64,000 nucleotides of DNA from Azospirillum soli (GCF_017876165.1 NZ_JAGINQ010000004.1:365452-429451), one strand, 5' to 3'; positions 36,115-44,319 are shown, counted from the first letter of the stretch. Notes: generated from the sequence alone by a model not told the origin. Numbers and translations are program-made.

Positions 36115-36533
36115 TCTTTCACTCCATGTCAGTGAAGGGATGGGGAAAGCCCAGCTTTGTAGTGGGAGCTGGGCGGGGTTCCGGCGGCGGGACTGTCTGG
36201 GGAGATGTGTCCCGCCACCTCTCGGCACGAACCTTTCGTGCGCGAAGCTTTTTAAGTTCACCGACCAACCCGAGTCCCTTTTTGCTGCACAGCCGCTGCG
36301 GCGCGCGTTGGATTCGGAATGCAATTGCCTATTTGGCACGGTGAGGCTGCATATGATGATCACCCATGCACCCTACACGAAACCACTCTTGGGGTGTGGA
36401 AAAAACGCGACGTTTCCATAACTGTGGGAAGATCGGCAATCTGGTCGCAAGATTCCTGTGAATAAGTCGCGCGATCTGTGGATAAACCCCGCAAACGAGT
36501 CCTTACGCGCCAGCGACTCGGGGCGCCAGCGAC
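36115..36533. other. Intergenic region with paired DnaA-box-like sites
   Basis: No gene is supported here. Two perfect matches to the DnaA box TTATNCACA lie on the minus strand at 36457-36465 (TTATTCACA) and 36477-36485 (TTATCCACA), with start points 20 bp apart. A 13-bp direct repeat GCGCCAGCGACTC occurs at 36507-36519 and 36523-36535, at the transposase stop. The part near 36330-36350 is AT-richer and could hold the KilA-N promoter. Confidence 0.6.
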
Positions 36534-37517
36534 TCACGCCGCCTTGCGGCGCTGCCAGTAGCCCGTAAAGTCCACCGACTGCCCCATGCGGGCAGCCCGG
36601 TCGACGACGATGTTGAAGAGCATGCCATTGCTCTCCCGGCGGTGATCCTCGCGCCACGCCATCTCACCGGCATAACGGGCCAGATAGGCGCCGCTAATGT
36701 GATGGTATTGGCCTTCCTCGGCCCGGCGCAGGCGGGAGAAGAAAGACTCCGCCATGTTGGTGCAGGCCCCATCGGCGCTGTACGCCTCGGAGTGGTTGAT
36801 GCGCTTCATGGGGAAGTGGGCATGCAGCTTGTCCCAGGCGGCGGCTTCATCGGCGTGGATCGTGGTGCCCTTGGCGACGCGGGAGGCAATGAAGCTGGTC
36901 GCCTCGTCCTCGGACTTGAACACGCTGGTCAGAGTCCGCCCGTCGCGGTCGCGGATCGCCACCACCACCCGGCGCTTGCCGTTCTGGTTGACGGCCTTGC
37001 GGCGGTCGCGGCGGTTCTCCTTGAAGTTGGCCGGCTTGACGTAGCCGCCAACGTGGCAGCCGTCCACCTCAACCTCCCCATCGGCGATCATGCCGCGGGT
37101 TTCGGTCGCCATCACCTCGCGCAACTTGTGACAAAGGACGAACGACGTCTTGTAGGAGAGATCGAGGTCACGGCCGAGTTGCAACGCGCTGATGCCCTTG
37201 GCCGCGTTCACGAACAGGACAATGGCGGCAAGATACTCGCGGATCGACAGCTTGTGATAGGCGAACAGCGTGCCGCTCGTCGGGCTGAAGTCTTTGCGGC
37301 AGTCGCGACAACGAAAGCGCGGGCGAGTGCCACGCGACACATCGTAGCAAACCAGGGAGGCGCAATGCGGGCATATCGGCTTACCCCCCGTCGCATCCCA
37401 GCGTATCCGCTGAAAGACCGTCCATGCTTCAGCATCCTCCATGCGCAGCACGGCGCGGAGCGAAATGCTCCGTGCGGCTGCGGATAGAAGGAAATGCTGG
37501 GACACGGCAAGCCTCAT
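36534..37517 (-). CDS. IS1595 family transposase (ISXO2-like)
   Basis: A 327-residue DDE-type transposase. An N-terminal zinc-ribbon (CPHCASLVCYDVSRGTRPRFRCRDCRKDFSPTSGTLF) precedes the ISXO2-like catalytic domain with EVEVDGCHVGGYVK, TTIHADEAAAWDKLH, and a third motif around NMAESFFSRLRRAEEGQYHHI. It appears complete. The ATG at 37517 gives the family-typical start (MRLAVSQHFLLSAAARSISL); a GTG one codon earlier is possible. No short inverted repeats closely bracket the gene, which suggests it may belong to the larger element instead of a separate IS. Confidence 0.93.
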   Translation of the reverse strand: MRLAVSQHFLLSAAARSISLRAVLRMEDAEAWTVFQRIRWDATGGKPICPHCASLVCYDVSRGTRPRFRCRDCRKDFSPTSGTLFAYHKLSIREYLAAIVLFVNAAKGISALQLGRDLDLSYKTSFVLCHKLREVMATETRGMIADGEVEVDGCHVGGYVKPANFKENRRDRRKAVNQNGKRRVVVAIRDRDGRTLTSVFKSEDEATSFIASRVAKGTTIHADEAAAWDKLHAHFPMKRINHSEAYSADGACTNMAESFFSRLRRAEEGQYHHISGAYLARYAGEMAWREDHRRESNGMLFNIVVDRAARMGQSVDFTGYWQRRKAA

Positions 37518-37598
37518 CACTAAGTGATGATGTCACTATAAACATATGATGCGACCAATGTCATCACTCATTGATGACCTTGACCTGCGTTGATGACA
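37514..37598. promoter_or_regulatory. Palindromic operator cluster between transposase and XRE gene
   Basis: Two related palindromes, TCATCAC-taa-GTGATGA (37514-37530) and GTCATCA-ctcat-TGATGAC (37560-37578), plus a half-site TGATGACA (37591-37598), fill the divergent promoter region. TATAAA-like sequence lies between them. The spacing suits a small HTH repressor binding its own promoter and that of the transposase. Confidence 0.65.
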
Positions 37599-37614
37599 TA
37601 GGTACGGTGCGCTC

Positions 37615-37866
37615 ATGATCTCCGCCGCTCAGTGCCGCGCCGCTCGGGCGTGGCTGAACATCACGCAAGAAGAGCTGGCCCAACGCGCAGGCGTTGGGGT
37701 CTCGACAGTGCGTGACTTTGAGCGGAGCCTTCGGTCGCCGATCCGCCAAAACTTGGGCGCCCTGGAGCGAGCGTTTGCCGAAATGGGCGTGACGCTGCTT
37801 AAAGACGACGCGGACAAGGCGGTCGGAATCCGGATCGACGATGGCGCACCGGGAGGTGGCGAGTGA
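37615..37866 (+). CDS. XRE-type helix-turn-helix regulator
   Basis: An 83-residue Cro/CI-type protein. The HTH_3 domain covers AQCRAARAWLNITQEELAQRAGVGVSTVRDFERSLRSPIRQNLGALERAFAEMGVTLL. It is likely a repressor of its own promoter and of the divergent transposase, since the palindromes at 37514-37578 lie between them. No strong Shine-Dalgarno is seen before the ATG, so it may be weakly translated. Confidence 0.88.
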   Translation: MISAAQCRAARAWLNITQEELAQRAGVGVSTVRDFERSLRSPIRQNLGALERAFAEMGVTLLKDDADKAVGIRIDDGAPGGGE

Positions 37867-37895
37867 CTGCGCTCACCCGCCACCCAGTCCGGTCG

Positions 37896-38153
37896 TCAGT
37901 CGCTCGTGGATTCTACGGTTCCCGTGAGGACACTTTGTGTGGCTGCGGGAGAGCTAATAGCCGCCTCGACAGTCCGATCCCACCAATCAACGGGGCCAAA
38001 GGGGCCACCAAGCGCTTGATAAATCTCCAGGCACACGGGCACCAGCGCCAAAATGTGCTTGAGTTGAGCGAACAGAGGACGGCGGCGAGGCGTCCGTGGC
38101 GCGCGCCGAAGGCCCCGGCGATGTTTTTCGCGGGACAGCAGTGTTGTGTTCAC
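37896..38153 (-). CDS. Small hypothetical protein with one hydrophobic segment
   Basis: An 85-residue frame starting with GTG at 38153, preceded 7 nt upstream by a perfect AAGGAG. The N-terminus is very basic (REKHRRGLRRAPRTPRRR) and is followed by a hydrophobic stretch (HILALVPVCLEIYQALGG), as in a small membrane-associated protein. No family is recognised. The forward frame over the same stretch lacks a comparable ribosome binding site. It converges on the XRE gene. Confidence 0.45.
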   Translation of the reverse strand: MNTTLLSREKHRRGLRRAPRTPRRRPLFAQLKHILALVPVCLEIYQALGGPFGPVDWWDRTVEAAISSPAATQSVLTGTVESTSD

Positions 38154-38357
38154 GGTGCGCCTCCTTATGCGCTTTCCATGGCTACTGAGGCCTTGAACCG
38201 GGCGCAACAGGAGGGCATACTCACAACCGGTGGGCGGTGAGTCGCTTTGTGCTGCGCCGAGCGGCGGGGCCAAGTGATGAAGCCATCAAGGGGCGCTCGG
38301 GTCGGTGCCAGCCGATTCCGGGCGTTCCGCTTTTTGGCGGCGAGTTGCAGCTAATCG

Positions 38358-38900
38358 CTACATAGGGCCACCCTCCTCTGTTTGCTGGTCAGGAGACGGT
38401 GTCGGACGGCGCCACAGGCCGTCGACATGCTCGATACGCCCCCGCTTGCGCCAGCGGTCCAGCTGATTGCGGACCCGCTTGTTCGTGAGGTCTGAGCGTT
38501 CCTTCTGCGCGACGAAGGTGAGCTGTGTCGGCGTCCAACCCTTTGCGGGCGCCTGCGGGATAAGCACGTACATTCGCGACCAGAATTCTGATTCCGGTCG
38601 CAGTCGTGTAGGTACGTCGGGGTAAAAGGGCTCATCCGGAACAACGAGGTGCTCATCCTCGCTCGACTGGACTGGCGCACTGCTGACGGGGCTCTCAACG
38701 GTTTGCGGATTTTGGGTGGCGGGATTCAACTTCGCCAGTTCGGCCTTTAGCCAGACGCAAAGCTTCTCCTGCCGCCTCTTCTCCTCGTCCAGGCGAGCAA
38801 TCGTCTCTTCCACGGTCTCAAGCTGCGCTGCGTAAAACGCGCGCTTCATTTCATCATCATCCGCTGGTCCCAGCGGTGCAGTCCGCTTGTCCACCAACAT
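38358..38900 (-). CDS. Coiled-coil/winged-helix-like protein, unknown
   Basis: A 180-residue protein. Residues 15-58 form a strong coiled coil (MKRAFYAAQLETVEETIARLDEEKRRQEKLCVWLKAELAKL). A Pro/Ser-rich linker follows, then a C-terminal winged-helix-like domain (AKGWTPTQLTFVAQKERSDLTNKRVRNQLDRWRKRGRIEHVDGLWRR). The layout matches the protein at 35055 without obvious close sequence identity. The start at 38900 or the ATG 17 codons later are both possible. It is probably DNA-binding. Confidence 0.65.
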   Translation of the reverse strand: MLVDKRTAPLGPADDDEMKRAFYAAQLETVEETIARLDEEKRRQEKLCVWLKAELAKLNPATQNPQTVESPVSSAPVQSSEDEHLVVPDEPFYPDVPTRLRPESEFWSRMYVLIPQAPAKGWTPTQLTFVAQKERSDLTNKRVRNQLDRWRKRGRIEHVDGLWRRPTPSPDQQTEEGGPM

Positions 38901-39359
38901 CCTCGCGATCCACCCTCAGAACAACCCCACACTCCATGAGCGAACATACGTTACGCCTAACCTCTCGGCAAGAGGTGTTGTCTTGGAGTGGGGCGCTTGG
39001 TGAGGTTGGTGTTGGCAGTCATTTGCACGCTAACAACGGTGGTGTGGTCGCGTCGTGCGGGCGCTTTGGGGGGGGGGGCTTGTAGGGGCGGTGGGCGGGT
39101 GCGTGCGGTCGGCGGTGGGTAAAACGGCTCAGGGCCAAGCGCTCCTATCCTCACTTCGAATCACCTGAACCGTGCATCTACGTCGAAGGGCTTCGGCGCA
39201 ACATATTGCGCAGACCAATCCGCTGCGCCACCACATCGCGTTGACGCCTTCGTAGTTGAACATTATCCTGGCGAGACACCATTCGATTCCCTCAATGAAT
39301 CCGTGCGTCGCATGGAATCGCACCAGGGGGCAACTTTCCGACAGGGCGGCGCCGCACCC
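38901..39359. other. Intergenic region with G-quadruplex-type motif upstream of the OLD gene
   Basis: No gene is supported. It contains a run of 11 G (39068-39078) followed by GGGG (39085-39088), GGG (39093-39095) and GGG (39097-39099). This fits the four-tract, short-loop G-quadruplex pattern on the plus strand. A hairpin ACCTCT / AGAGGT sits near 38959-38975. Promoter boxes for the OLD gene were not identified with confidence. Confidence 0.6.
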
Positions 39360-41333
39360 ATGAAGCTCTCGAAGGTTCAGATCACCAACTTCCGCTGCAT
39401 TGATGACAGCAACGAGTTCAAGATCGGTGACGTCACCTGCTTGGTGGGCAAGAATGAGTCCGGCAAGACCACCATTCTTCAGGCGCTGGAACGGTTGCGG
39501 CCGTACAACGGGGAGAACGCCAAATACGATAAACTGAAGGACTACCCGCGCAAGCACCTATCCGACTACGACGAGCGCCACGAGAACGAAGAGGCCCAAG
39601 TCATCCGCACTGTCTGGACGATGGATGAGAATGACAAGAAGGCAGTCACCAGCGTATTTGGTCCTGGCTGTCTCACCGGCAACGAAGTTACTGTTACCAA
39701 GGCCTACGAACAGAAGGGCTCCTCCTGGACCGTGCCCATCGACACGAAGAAGGCTCTGGCTTTCCTTGTCGAACAGTGTGGCTGTGATGACGCTGAGCGA
39801 GAAGCGCTGCAGCCGTTGACGGACGCTAAGAAGGCGTTCGAATACATTCAATCTGTAGGCTCAGGTGCCTCGCCAGCGATGCAGGCCCTCGCGGCGCGTA
39901 TCCAGCAGATGCGGGGACACAGCGCCTACCTTGCGGTGATCGATATTCTGGATGCCAGAACTCCCAAGTTTATGTACGTCGCTAACTATGACCGCATGAG
40001 CGGTGACGTCTCTATTGAGAAGCTCAAAAATGACATTGCCGCGACGAAGGTCGCCCGTGAGGATCATGTATTCCAGGCGTTTTTGGAATTTGCTGGAACA
40101 AATTTGGACGAGATTTCAGGTGTAAACCGTTATGAGGATTTGATCGCCAGGGTGGAGAGTGCCTCGATCAAGATTACCCGACAAATCTTTGAGTACTGGT
40201 CTCAAAACCGGCATTTGAAGGTCCGCTTCACTGTGGAAGCCGCCAAGACTGGGGATCCGGCCCCGTTCAACGCTGGTACAGTCATGCGAGCGCGCATCTA
40301 CAACGAACTGCACGAAATGACTGTGCCGTTCGGAGAACGCAGCGCTGGGTTCATTTGGTTCTTTTCCTTCTTGGTGCTGTTCTCCCAAGTAAAAAAGAAG
40401 CACGGCAACGTCATCATTTTGCTGGATGAGCCGGGACTGAACCTTCACGCCAAGGCTCAAGCCGATCTGCTCCGATACATAGACGAGAAGCTCAAGCCGA
40501 ACCACCAAGTCATTTACACGACCCACTCCCCGTTCATGGTCCCGCACGATGATCTGTCGAGTGTCCGGACGGTTGAAGACGTTGTACGGCAGAAGGCACA
40601 GTTCGAGTTTGAGACCTTGGGCACTAAGGTGGGCGGCGATGTTCTGAGCACTGACCGTGACACGCTGTTCCCACTCCAAGGCGCCCTCGGTTACGAGATC
40701 ACCCAAAGCTTGTTCGTCGGCGAGCACACGTTGCTTGTCGAGGGGCCGTCTGAAATCCTGTACTTCCAGGCGGTCTCTGCTGAACTGGAGGCGCGCGGAC
40801 GGCGAGGCCTGGACCGACGGTGGACCGTTTGCCCAGCGAACGGGATCGACAAGGTGCAGGCGTTCATCAGCCTCTTTGGCGGCAACAAGCTGCATATCGC
40901 CGTGCTGATGGACCTTGCCTCAGGGCAAAAGGGACAGGTTGAGAAGCTCCGCCGGAGCAATATCCTGCAGGAAGGGCACGTCTTCACCGTCGCTGACTTC
41001 TGCAACAAGCCGGAAGCTGACATCGAGGACATGTTTGAACCAGGCCTGTTCGCCCAAATCGTCAACGGCGCCTACGGGTTGGCCGGGGATGCGGCACTGA
41101 CAACCGATAAACTTGCGGCCGCGCAGGTTGGAACCGACCGCCTGGTGAAGAAAGTCGAGCACCTCGTCAACGCAGTGCTTCCGCCTGAGGCGAAGGCATT
41201 TTCGCACTTCCCGCCGTCAAACTGGCTCATCCAGAACCCATCGGCGCTAAAAGTCGAGTCGGTGGACGTATTGGCGACGCTTGACCGCTTTGAAGTCATG
41301 TTCACCAGGCTAAACTCCTTGCTTCCACGCTGA
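39360..41333 (+). CDS. OLD-family ATPase with Toprim-like nuclease domain (probable anti-phage protein)
   Basis: A 657-residue protein. The N-terminal ABC/SMC-type ATPase has Walker A GKNESGKTT (residues 30-38), Walker B with Asp356-Glu357 (VIILLDEPGLNLHAKAQ) and a switch His389 (YTTHSPF). The C-terminal Toprim region starts HTLLVEGPSEILYFQAVSAEL (Glu461), continues with IAVLMDLASGQKGQVEKL (Asp518), and then EADIEDMFEPGLFAQIVN. The OLD family includes phage-interference nucleases such as P2 Old and GajA. The second acidic residue expected after Asp518 is Ala520. The ATG at 39360 fits the family start (MKLSKVQITNFRCI). The AbiJ-like gene follows 88 nt later. Confidence 0.88.
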   Translation: MKLSKVQITNFRCIDDSNEFKIGDVTCLVGKNESGKTTILQALERLRPYNGENAKYDKLKDYPRKHLSDYDERHENEEAQVIRTVWTMDENDKKAVTSVFGPGCLTGNEVTVTKAYEQKGSSWTVPIDTKKALAFLVEQCGCDDAEREALQPLTDAKKAFEYIQSVGSGASPAMQALAARIQQMRGHSAYLAVIDILDARTPKFMYVANYDRMSGDVSIEKLKNDIAATKVAREDHVFQAFLEFAGTNLDEISGVNRYEDLIARVESASIKITRQIFEYWSQNRHLKVRFTVEAAKTGDPAPFNAGTVMRARIYNELHEMTVPFGERSAGFIWFFSFLVLFSQVKKKHGNVIILLDEPGLNLHAKAQADLLRYIDEKLKPNHQVIYTTHSPFMVPHDDLSSVRTVEDVVRQKAQFEFETLGTKVGGDVLSTDRDTLFPLQGALGYEITQSLFVGEHTLLVEGPSEILYFQAVSAELEARGRRGLDRRWTVCPANGIDKVQAFISLFGGNKLHIAVLMDLASGQKGQVEKLRRSNILQEGHVFTVADFCNKPEADIEDMFEPGLFAQIVNGAYGLAGDAALTTDKLAAAQVGTDRLVKKVEHLVNAVLPPEAKAFSHFPPSNWLIQNPSALKVESVDVLATLDRFEVMFTRLNSLLPR

Positions 41334-41421
41334 AAGCCTCACCAAAACATTCATCTATCAAAGATAGCGGCAGCTGAGTGCTTCGGAGTGAAGCACTTTA
41401 TGCCTCTGACAGGAGCGTCGC

Positions 41422-42219
41422 ATGAGTGAGTCCTTCTCACGCCGGTTCGGCTATCAGAGCGCCGAAGCTGAAATCAAGGTCCGCGAGGACGCACCGGAAG
41501 CACTGCGCGAAGGCATTGTCATGCTCGCTGATCACCTTGGTCTTTCGCCGCATGACGCACGGCAAGAGATCTGCGGGATACTGCTTAAGCGGCCTAACCC
41601 GGATAACTGGAGCGCCTACCCAAATGTTGCTGGCGAAGTAGAAGAGCTGGTCTGGAACGCACCGTGGCACCGGGTTTATGACATTGCGGAAAGTTTCTAT
41701 AACCGCCTCGCTCACGCCGATCAGGAACGCGGACGGGAGTTTGAAGACAGGTTAAATGATCTCTTCCGCGAGAATGGGATCGGATGGGCGATGGAAAACG
41801 GCCGCATTGTCACGCGCGGATCAGAGACGTTTGCTGAGGCGTCCAAACAAGCATCTCGAATGTTGATCGACGCCGGTCGTGAGACTGCTGCACGGGAGAT
41901 GCACGAAGCTCTTGCCGATTTATCCCGTCGACCTGTAGCTGACATCACCGGCGCTATTCAACATTCCATGGCGGCTCTTGAATGTGTTGCGCGCGATATC
42001 TTGAACCAGCCCACCAAGACACTTGGCCAGATCATTTCCGATCTGAGCCTCCCCAAACCTTTGGATGCCGCGCTTGAGAAACTGTGGGGGTTTGCATCGG
42101 AGCAGGGGCGGCACATTCGAGAGGGGCGCTCTCCGCGATTCGAAGATGCAGAGTTGGTTGTGACGGTCTCGTCAGCAGTCAGCGTCTACCTGCTCCGAGT
42201 CAGAGCAAGTCACCCCTAG
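41422..42219 (+). CDS. AbiJ-like abortive-infection protein (AbiJ N-terminal domain plus HEPN-like C-terminus)
   Basis: A 265-residue protein. Residues 1-95 match the AbiJ-type N-terminal domain (FSRRFGYQSAEAEIKVREDAPEALREGIVMLA, then WHRVYDIAESFYNRL). The C-terminal 120 residues look like the helical HEPN-type module of abortive-infection proteins (AIQHSMAALECVARDIL, SEQGRHIREGRSPRFEDAELVVTVSSAVSVYLL). Such proteins are often RNases that stop growth of infected cells. GAGCG lies before the ATG. A weak hairpin (AGTGCTT / AAGCACT) precedes it at 41375-41398. Probably co-transcribed with the OLD gene. Confidence 0.75.
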   Translation: MSESFSRRFGYQSAEAEIKVREDAPEALREGIVMLADHLGLSPHDARQEICGILLKRPNPDNWSAYPNVAGEVEELVWNAPWHRVYDIAESFYNRLAHADQERGREFEDRLNDLFRENGIGWAMENGRIVTRGSETFAEASKQASRMLIDAGRETAAREMHEALADLSRRPVADITGAIQHSMAALECVARDILNQPTKTLGQIISDLSLPKPLDAALEKLWGFASEQGRHIREGRSPRFEDAELVVTVSSAVSVYLLRVRASHP

Positions 42220-42488
42220 TAACGCAACGACGCAGGCTTACAATAGGAGCGCAATATTTTTAGTGAAAATGAACGGCATATATTACACCAATCTATGGCC
42301 AAGATGATTTTTGAAAACGGAAGCCCTAATGACCGAGGAAAAGCACAAGCCATGCGCGCCTGCCTGGTACAAGGCATTGGCCGCCTTTCACAAGGTTGGA
42401 TCAACCAGGAACGGGCCCTGATAGGGCTCAAGAAGCTTGTCGGGCGCGGTTGGACGCGGCCGGTGCCCCCTAAGAATGGAGCTTTTAG

Positions 42489-42692
42489 ATGTCGGAACGA
42501 AAAGGACGCAGCTTTATGGTAAAGCAAATAGGAAGTGATGTAGCGGCCACATATCGGCTTTGTTTCTTGCTAGACAGCAAGGAAGTCGGCTTTGAGGATT
42601 TCCATGGTGATGGGACCAAGGACGGAGACATCGACGCCCAGCAACGGGCACAAGACGCGGCCGATAGGTGGGTTGATCTGGGGGAAAGGTGA
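42489..42692 (+). CDS. Small hypothetical protein
   Basis: A 67-residue acidic protein (MSERKGRSFMVKQIGSDVAATYRLCFLLDSKEVG...DGDIDAQQRAQDAADRWVDLGER). GGAG lies 8 nt before the ATG. It is in the accessory element and no family is recognised. The 270 bp between this gene and the AbiJ-like gene hold no feature I can support. Confidence 0.4.
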   Translation: MSERKGRSFMVKQIGSDVAATYRLCFLLDSKEVGFEDFHGDGTKDGDIDAQQRAQDAADRWVDLGER

Positions 42693-42879
42693 TCAAGGGC
42701 CTGCGGCGGCGCTCAGTGCTAGGTCCGTACCGTCGACCACGACCAAGAGTTCGTTCTGAACGTGCACGACGGGGCATCAGGTCGACGACCGGCTGCACGA
42801 ACTGCTCCAGCCGAGCTTCGACACGTTGCTGAGCAGCACTCATATCGCTTTGGCGAAGTCTGAAAAAGGAGAGCCTTCC

Positions 42880-43218
42880 ATGCCGCAGCATGTGCCGCCT
42901 GATGTGGACGATCTCGGCCCGTATCCGCCGGCTGAATGCCCGAAACTGGCAGCACGTCCGGAAGGGTGGGGACAACTCGTGATCACGACCAGTCAGAGGT
43001 CGATCATCGGCCAGGCGGTCCGCAGCGCGGCAGCTGCGGCACCAGGCGAGTCCGGTCACCGGTGGGTTGGAAACTGGCCTGTATGGCGCCTCTACCTGTG
43101 GTTCGCCCCCGGTCATGAAAAGGCGATGCTTGCGGCTGCGGTCGTGGCGCGCCTGCATAGCGATGACGCCGATGATCCGCCAAAGATTGATCCGCCGGTG
43201 GTGGAGCCCGCCCAATAA
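42880..43218 (+). CDS. Small hypothetical protein
   Basis: A 112-residue protein starting MPQHVPPDVDDLGPYPPAE, with a central helix-rich stretch (IIGQAVRSAAAAA, AMLAAAVVARLHSD) and several Trp (WVGNWPVWRLYLWF). AAGGAGAG lies 6 nt before the ATG at 42880, which I prefer to the upstream in-frame start. It is the first of a string of small genes each with its own strong ribosome binding site. No family is recognised. Confidence 0.5.
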   Translation: MPQHVPPDVDDLGPYPPAECPKLAARPEGWGQLVITTSQRSIIGQAVRSAAAAAPGESGHRWVGNWPVWRLYLWFAPGHEKAMLAAAVVARLHSDDADDPPKIDPPVVEPAQ

Positions 43219-43246
43219 GGTTTTCGAGAAAAGGAGGACCAGATCA

Positions 43247-43459
43247 ATGCGTGAGCTTCAAGTAGGTGATCGGGTAAAGTTAAATCCGAAGGTGGTGGGC
43301 GAAAAGTGGCCGGCGCTATTCAAGAAGTTTGCAGAAACAGGCCGAATGGGGACCGTTATCTCGGTGCCGACGACAACGGTGCAATTTGACGTGAAGAGAG
43401 CCGGAGCGAAGCCCGCCATTGAAGTGGTGCCGGATGCGGCGCTGCTTCTTATTGATTAG
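43247..43459 (+). CDS. Small SH3/KOW-like protein
   Basis: A 70-residue basic protein (MRELQVGDRVKLNPKVVGEKWPALFKKFAETGRMGTVISV...VQFDVKRAG). The pattern VGDRVKLNP with a second beta-rich half suggests a small SH3 or KOW-like barrel of the kind that binds nucleic acids or proteins. AAGGAGG lies 9 nt before the ATG. It follows the previous gene by 28 nt. Confidence 0.6.
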   Translation: MRELQVGDRVKLNPKVVGEKWPALFKKFAETGRMGTVISVPTTTVQFDVKRAGAKPAIEVVPDAALLLID

Positions 43460-43488
43460 CTGCTACAGTGTCTATTTAAGGAACGCAC

Positions 43489-43794
43489 ATGGACTTTGAA
43501 GCCCGTCACATCGCCGCGCTGTGCTTCCTGCGGAAAGACCGCGACCGCGACTGTCGGGATGCCCCGGTGCCGGCAGACGAGGACGCATTCCGCGACCTTC
43601 GAACCTGGAAGTTGGCGAAGGACGATGGAGTGGGCATCCTGCACCGGCTAACCGTCGCTGGTGCTGGGGCAGTCCAAGGCTTTCTGGCCCACAACGCTGC
43701 TCATCCAGAGGCCACTGACCCGGCTGCCGCGTTCGCCCTCAGCCAACGGAGCACGGTTAATCGGTTGGCGCAGCCCGGTCGCCCGATCCGGTGA
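43489..43794 (+). CDS. Small hypothetical protein
   Basis: A 101-residue protein (MDFEARHIAALCFLRKDRDRDCRDAPVPADEDAFRDLRTWKLAKDDG...). AAGGA lies 6 nt before the ATG. No domain is recognised. It follows the SH3-like gene by 29 nt in the same direction, so it is probably on one transcript. Confidence 0.5.
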   Translation: MDFEARHIAALCFLRKDRDRDCRDAPVPADEDAFRDLRTWKLAKDDGVGILHRLTVAGAGAVQGFLAHNAAHPEATDPAAAFALSQRSTVNRLAQPGRPIR

Positions 43795-43821
43795 CGGCCT
43801 ACTTACTTAAGGAGCTGAAGG

Positions 43822-44319
43822 TTGACCGGTGCCTACGTCACAATCGATCTTCCAACGGCCGCCGGCCTGTGGCGAATGGCGGAGACCTATGCTGAAGCCG
43901 CACAGGTACTGATCGATGCAGGTGAGCCCGGACGGCACCATTTTGACGAACCGGTGTTGCACCTCACCGAACAGGCCATTGAGCTTGCGTTGAAGGCGTT
44001 CCTTCGCGGAAGCGGCCGGTCAGCCAAGGTTCTCAGGGATTTCGGTCACCGGTTGGCTGCTCTTCTTGATGAGTGCAGGGCCTGCGGCTTGGATGAGTCC
44101 ATCTTGGACGGCTGCGACACAATGCACGTGATCAATGTTTTGGTAGCAGTCGGCAAATCGGGCCAAGGTTTCCGATACCCCTGTAACGAGACCAATCTCT
44201 GGATTGAACCCCATATAGCTCTCTCAGTTGCGCGCAGGCTGCTGATAGTCGTGCAAGAACGCTGCACGCTGAGCGCTGGAGGCTTCGGTATCGCTCAAAC
44301 GAATAATGTGTCCAATTAG
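43822..44319 (+). CDS. HEPN-like domain protein
   Basis: A 165-residue helical protein. Residues 8-75 (LWRMAETYAEAAQVLIDAGE, HLTEQAIELALKAFLRGSGRSAKVLRDFGHRLAALLDEC) resemble HEPN domains that pair with nucleotidyltransferases or act as RNases. The canonical Rx4-6H motif is not clear. It starts with TTG at 43822, 7-8 nt after AAGGAG. In this context it may be a further defence or toxin-type component. The function is inferred only from fold-like pattern. Confidence 0.55.
   Translation: MTGAYVTIDLPTAAGLWRMAETYAEAAQVLIDAGEPGRHHFDEPVLHLTEQAIELALKAFLRGSGRSAKVLRDFGHRLAALLDECRACGLDESILDGCDTMHVINVLVAVGKSGQGFRYPCNETNLWIEPHIALSVARRLLIVVQERCTLSAGGFGIAQTNNVSN

Noticed and set aside
37863..38240. 125-codon forward frame starting at the XRE stop
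   Set aside because: No ribosome binding site and no domain; the opposite strand has a far better start signal at 38153.
39129..39557. 142-codon minus-strand frame over the OLD gene start
   Set aside because: Overlaps the Walker A coding region and shows no domain or ribosome binding site.
42514..43215. 233-codon minus-strand open frame across the small gene run
   Set aside because: No ribosome binding site, composition like a shadow frame, and it overlaps two forward genes that have clear Shine-Dalgarno sequences.
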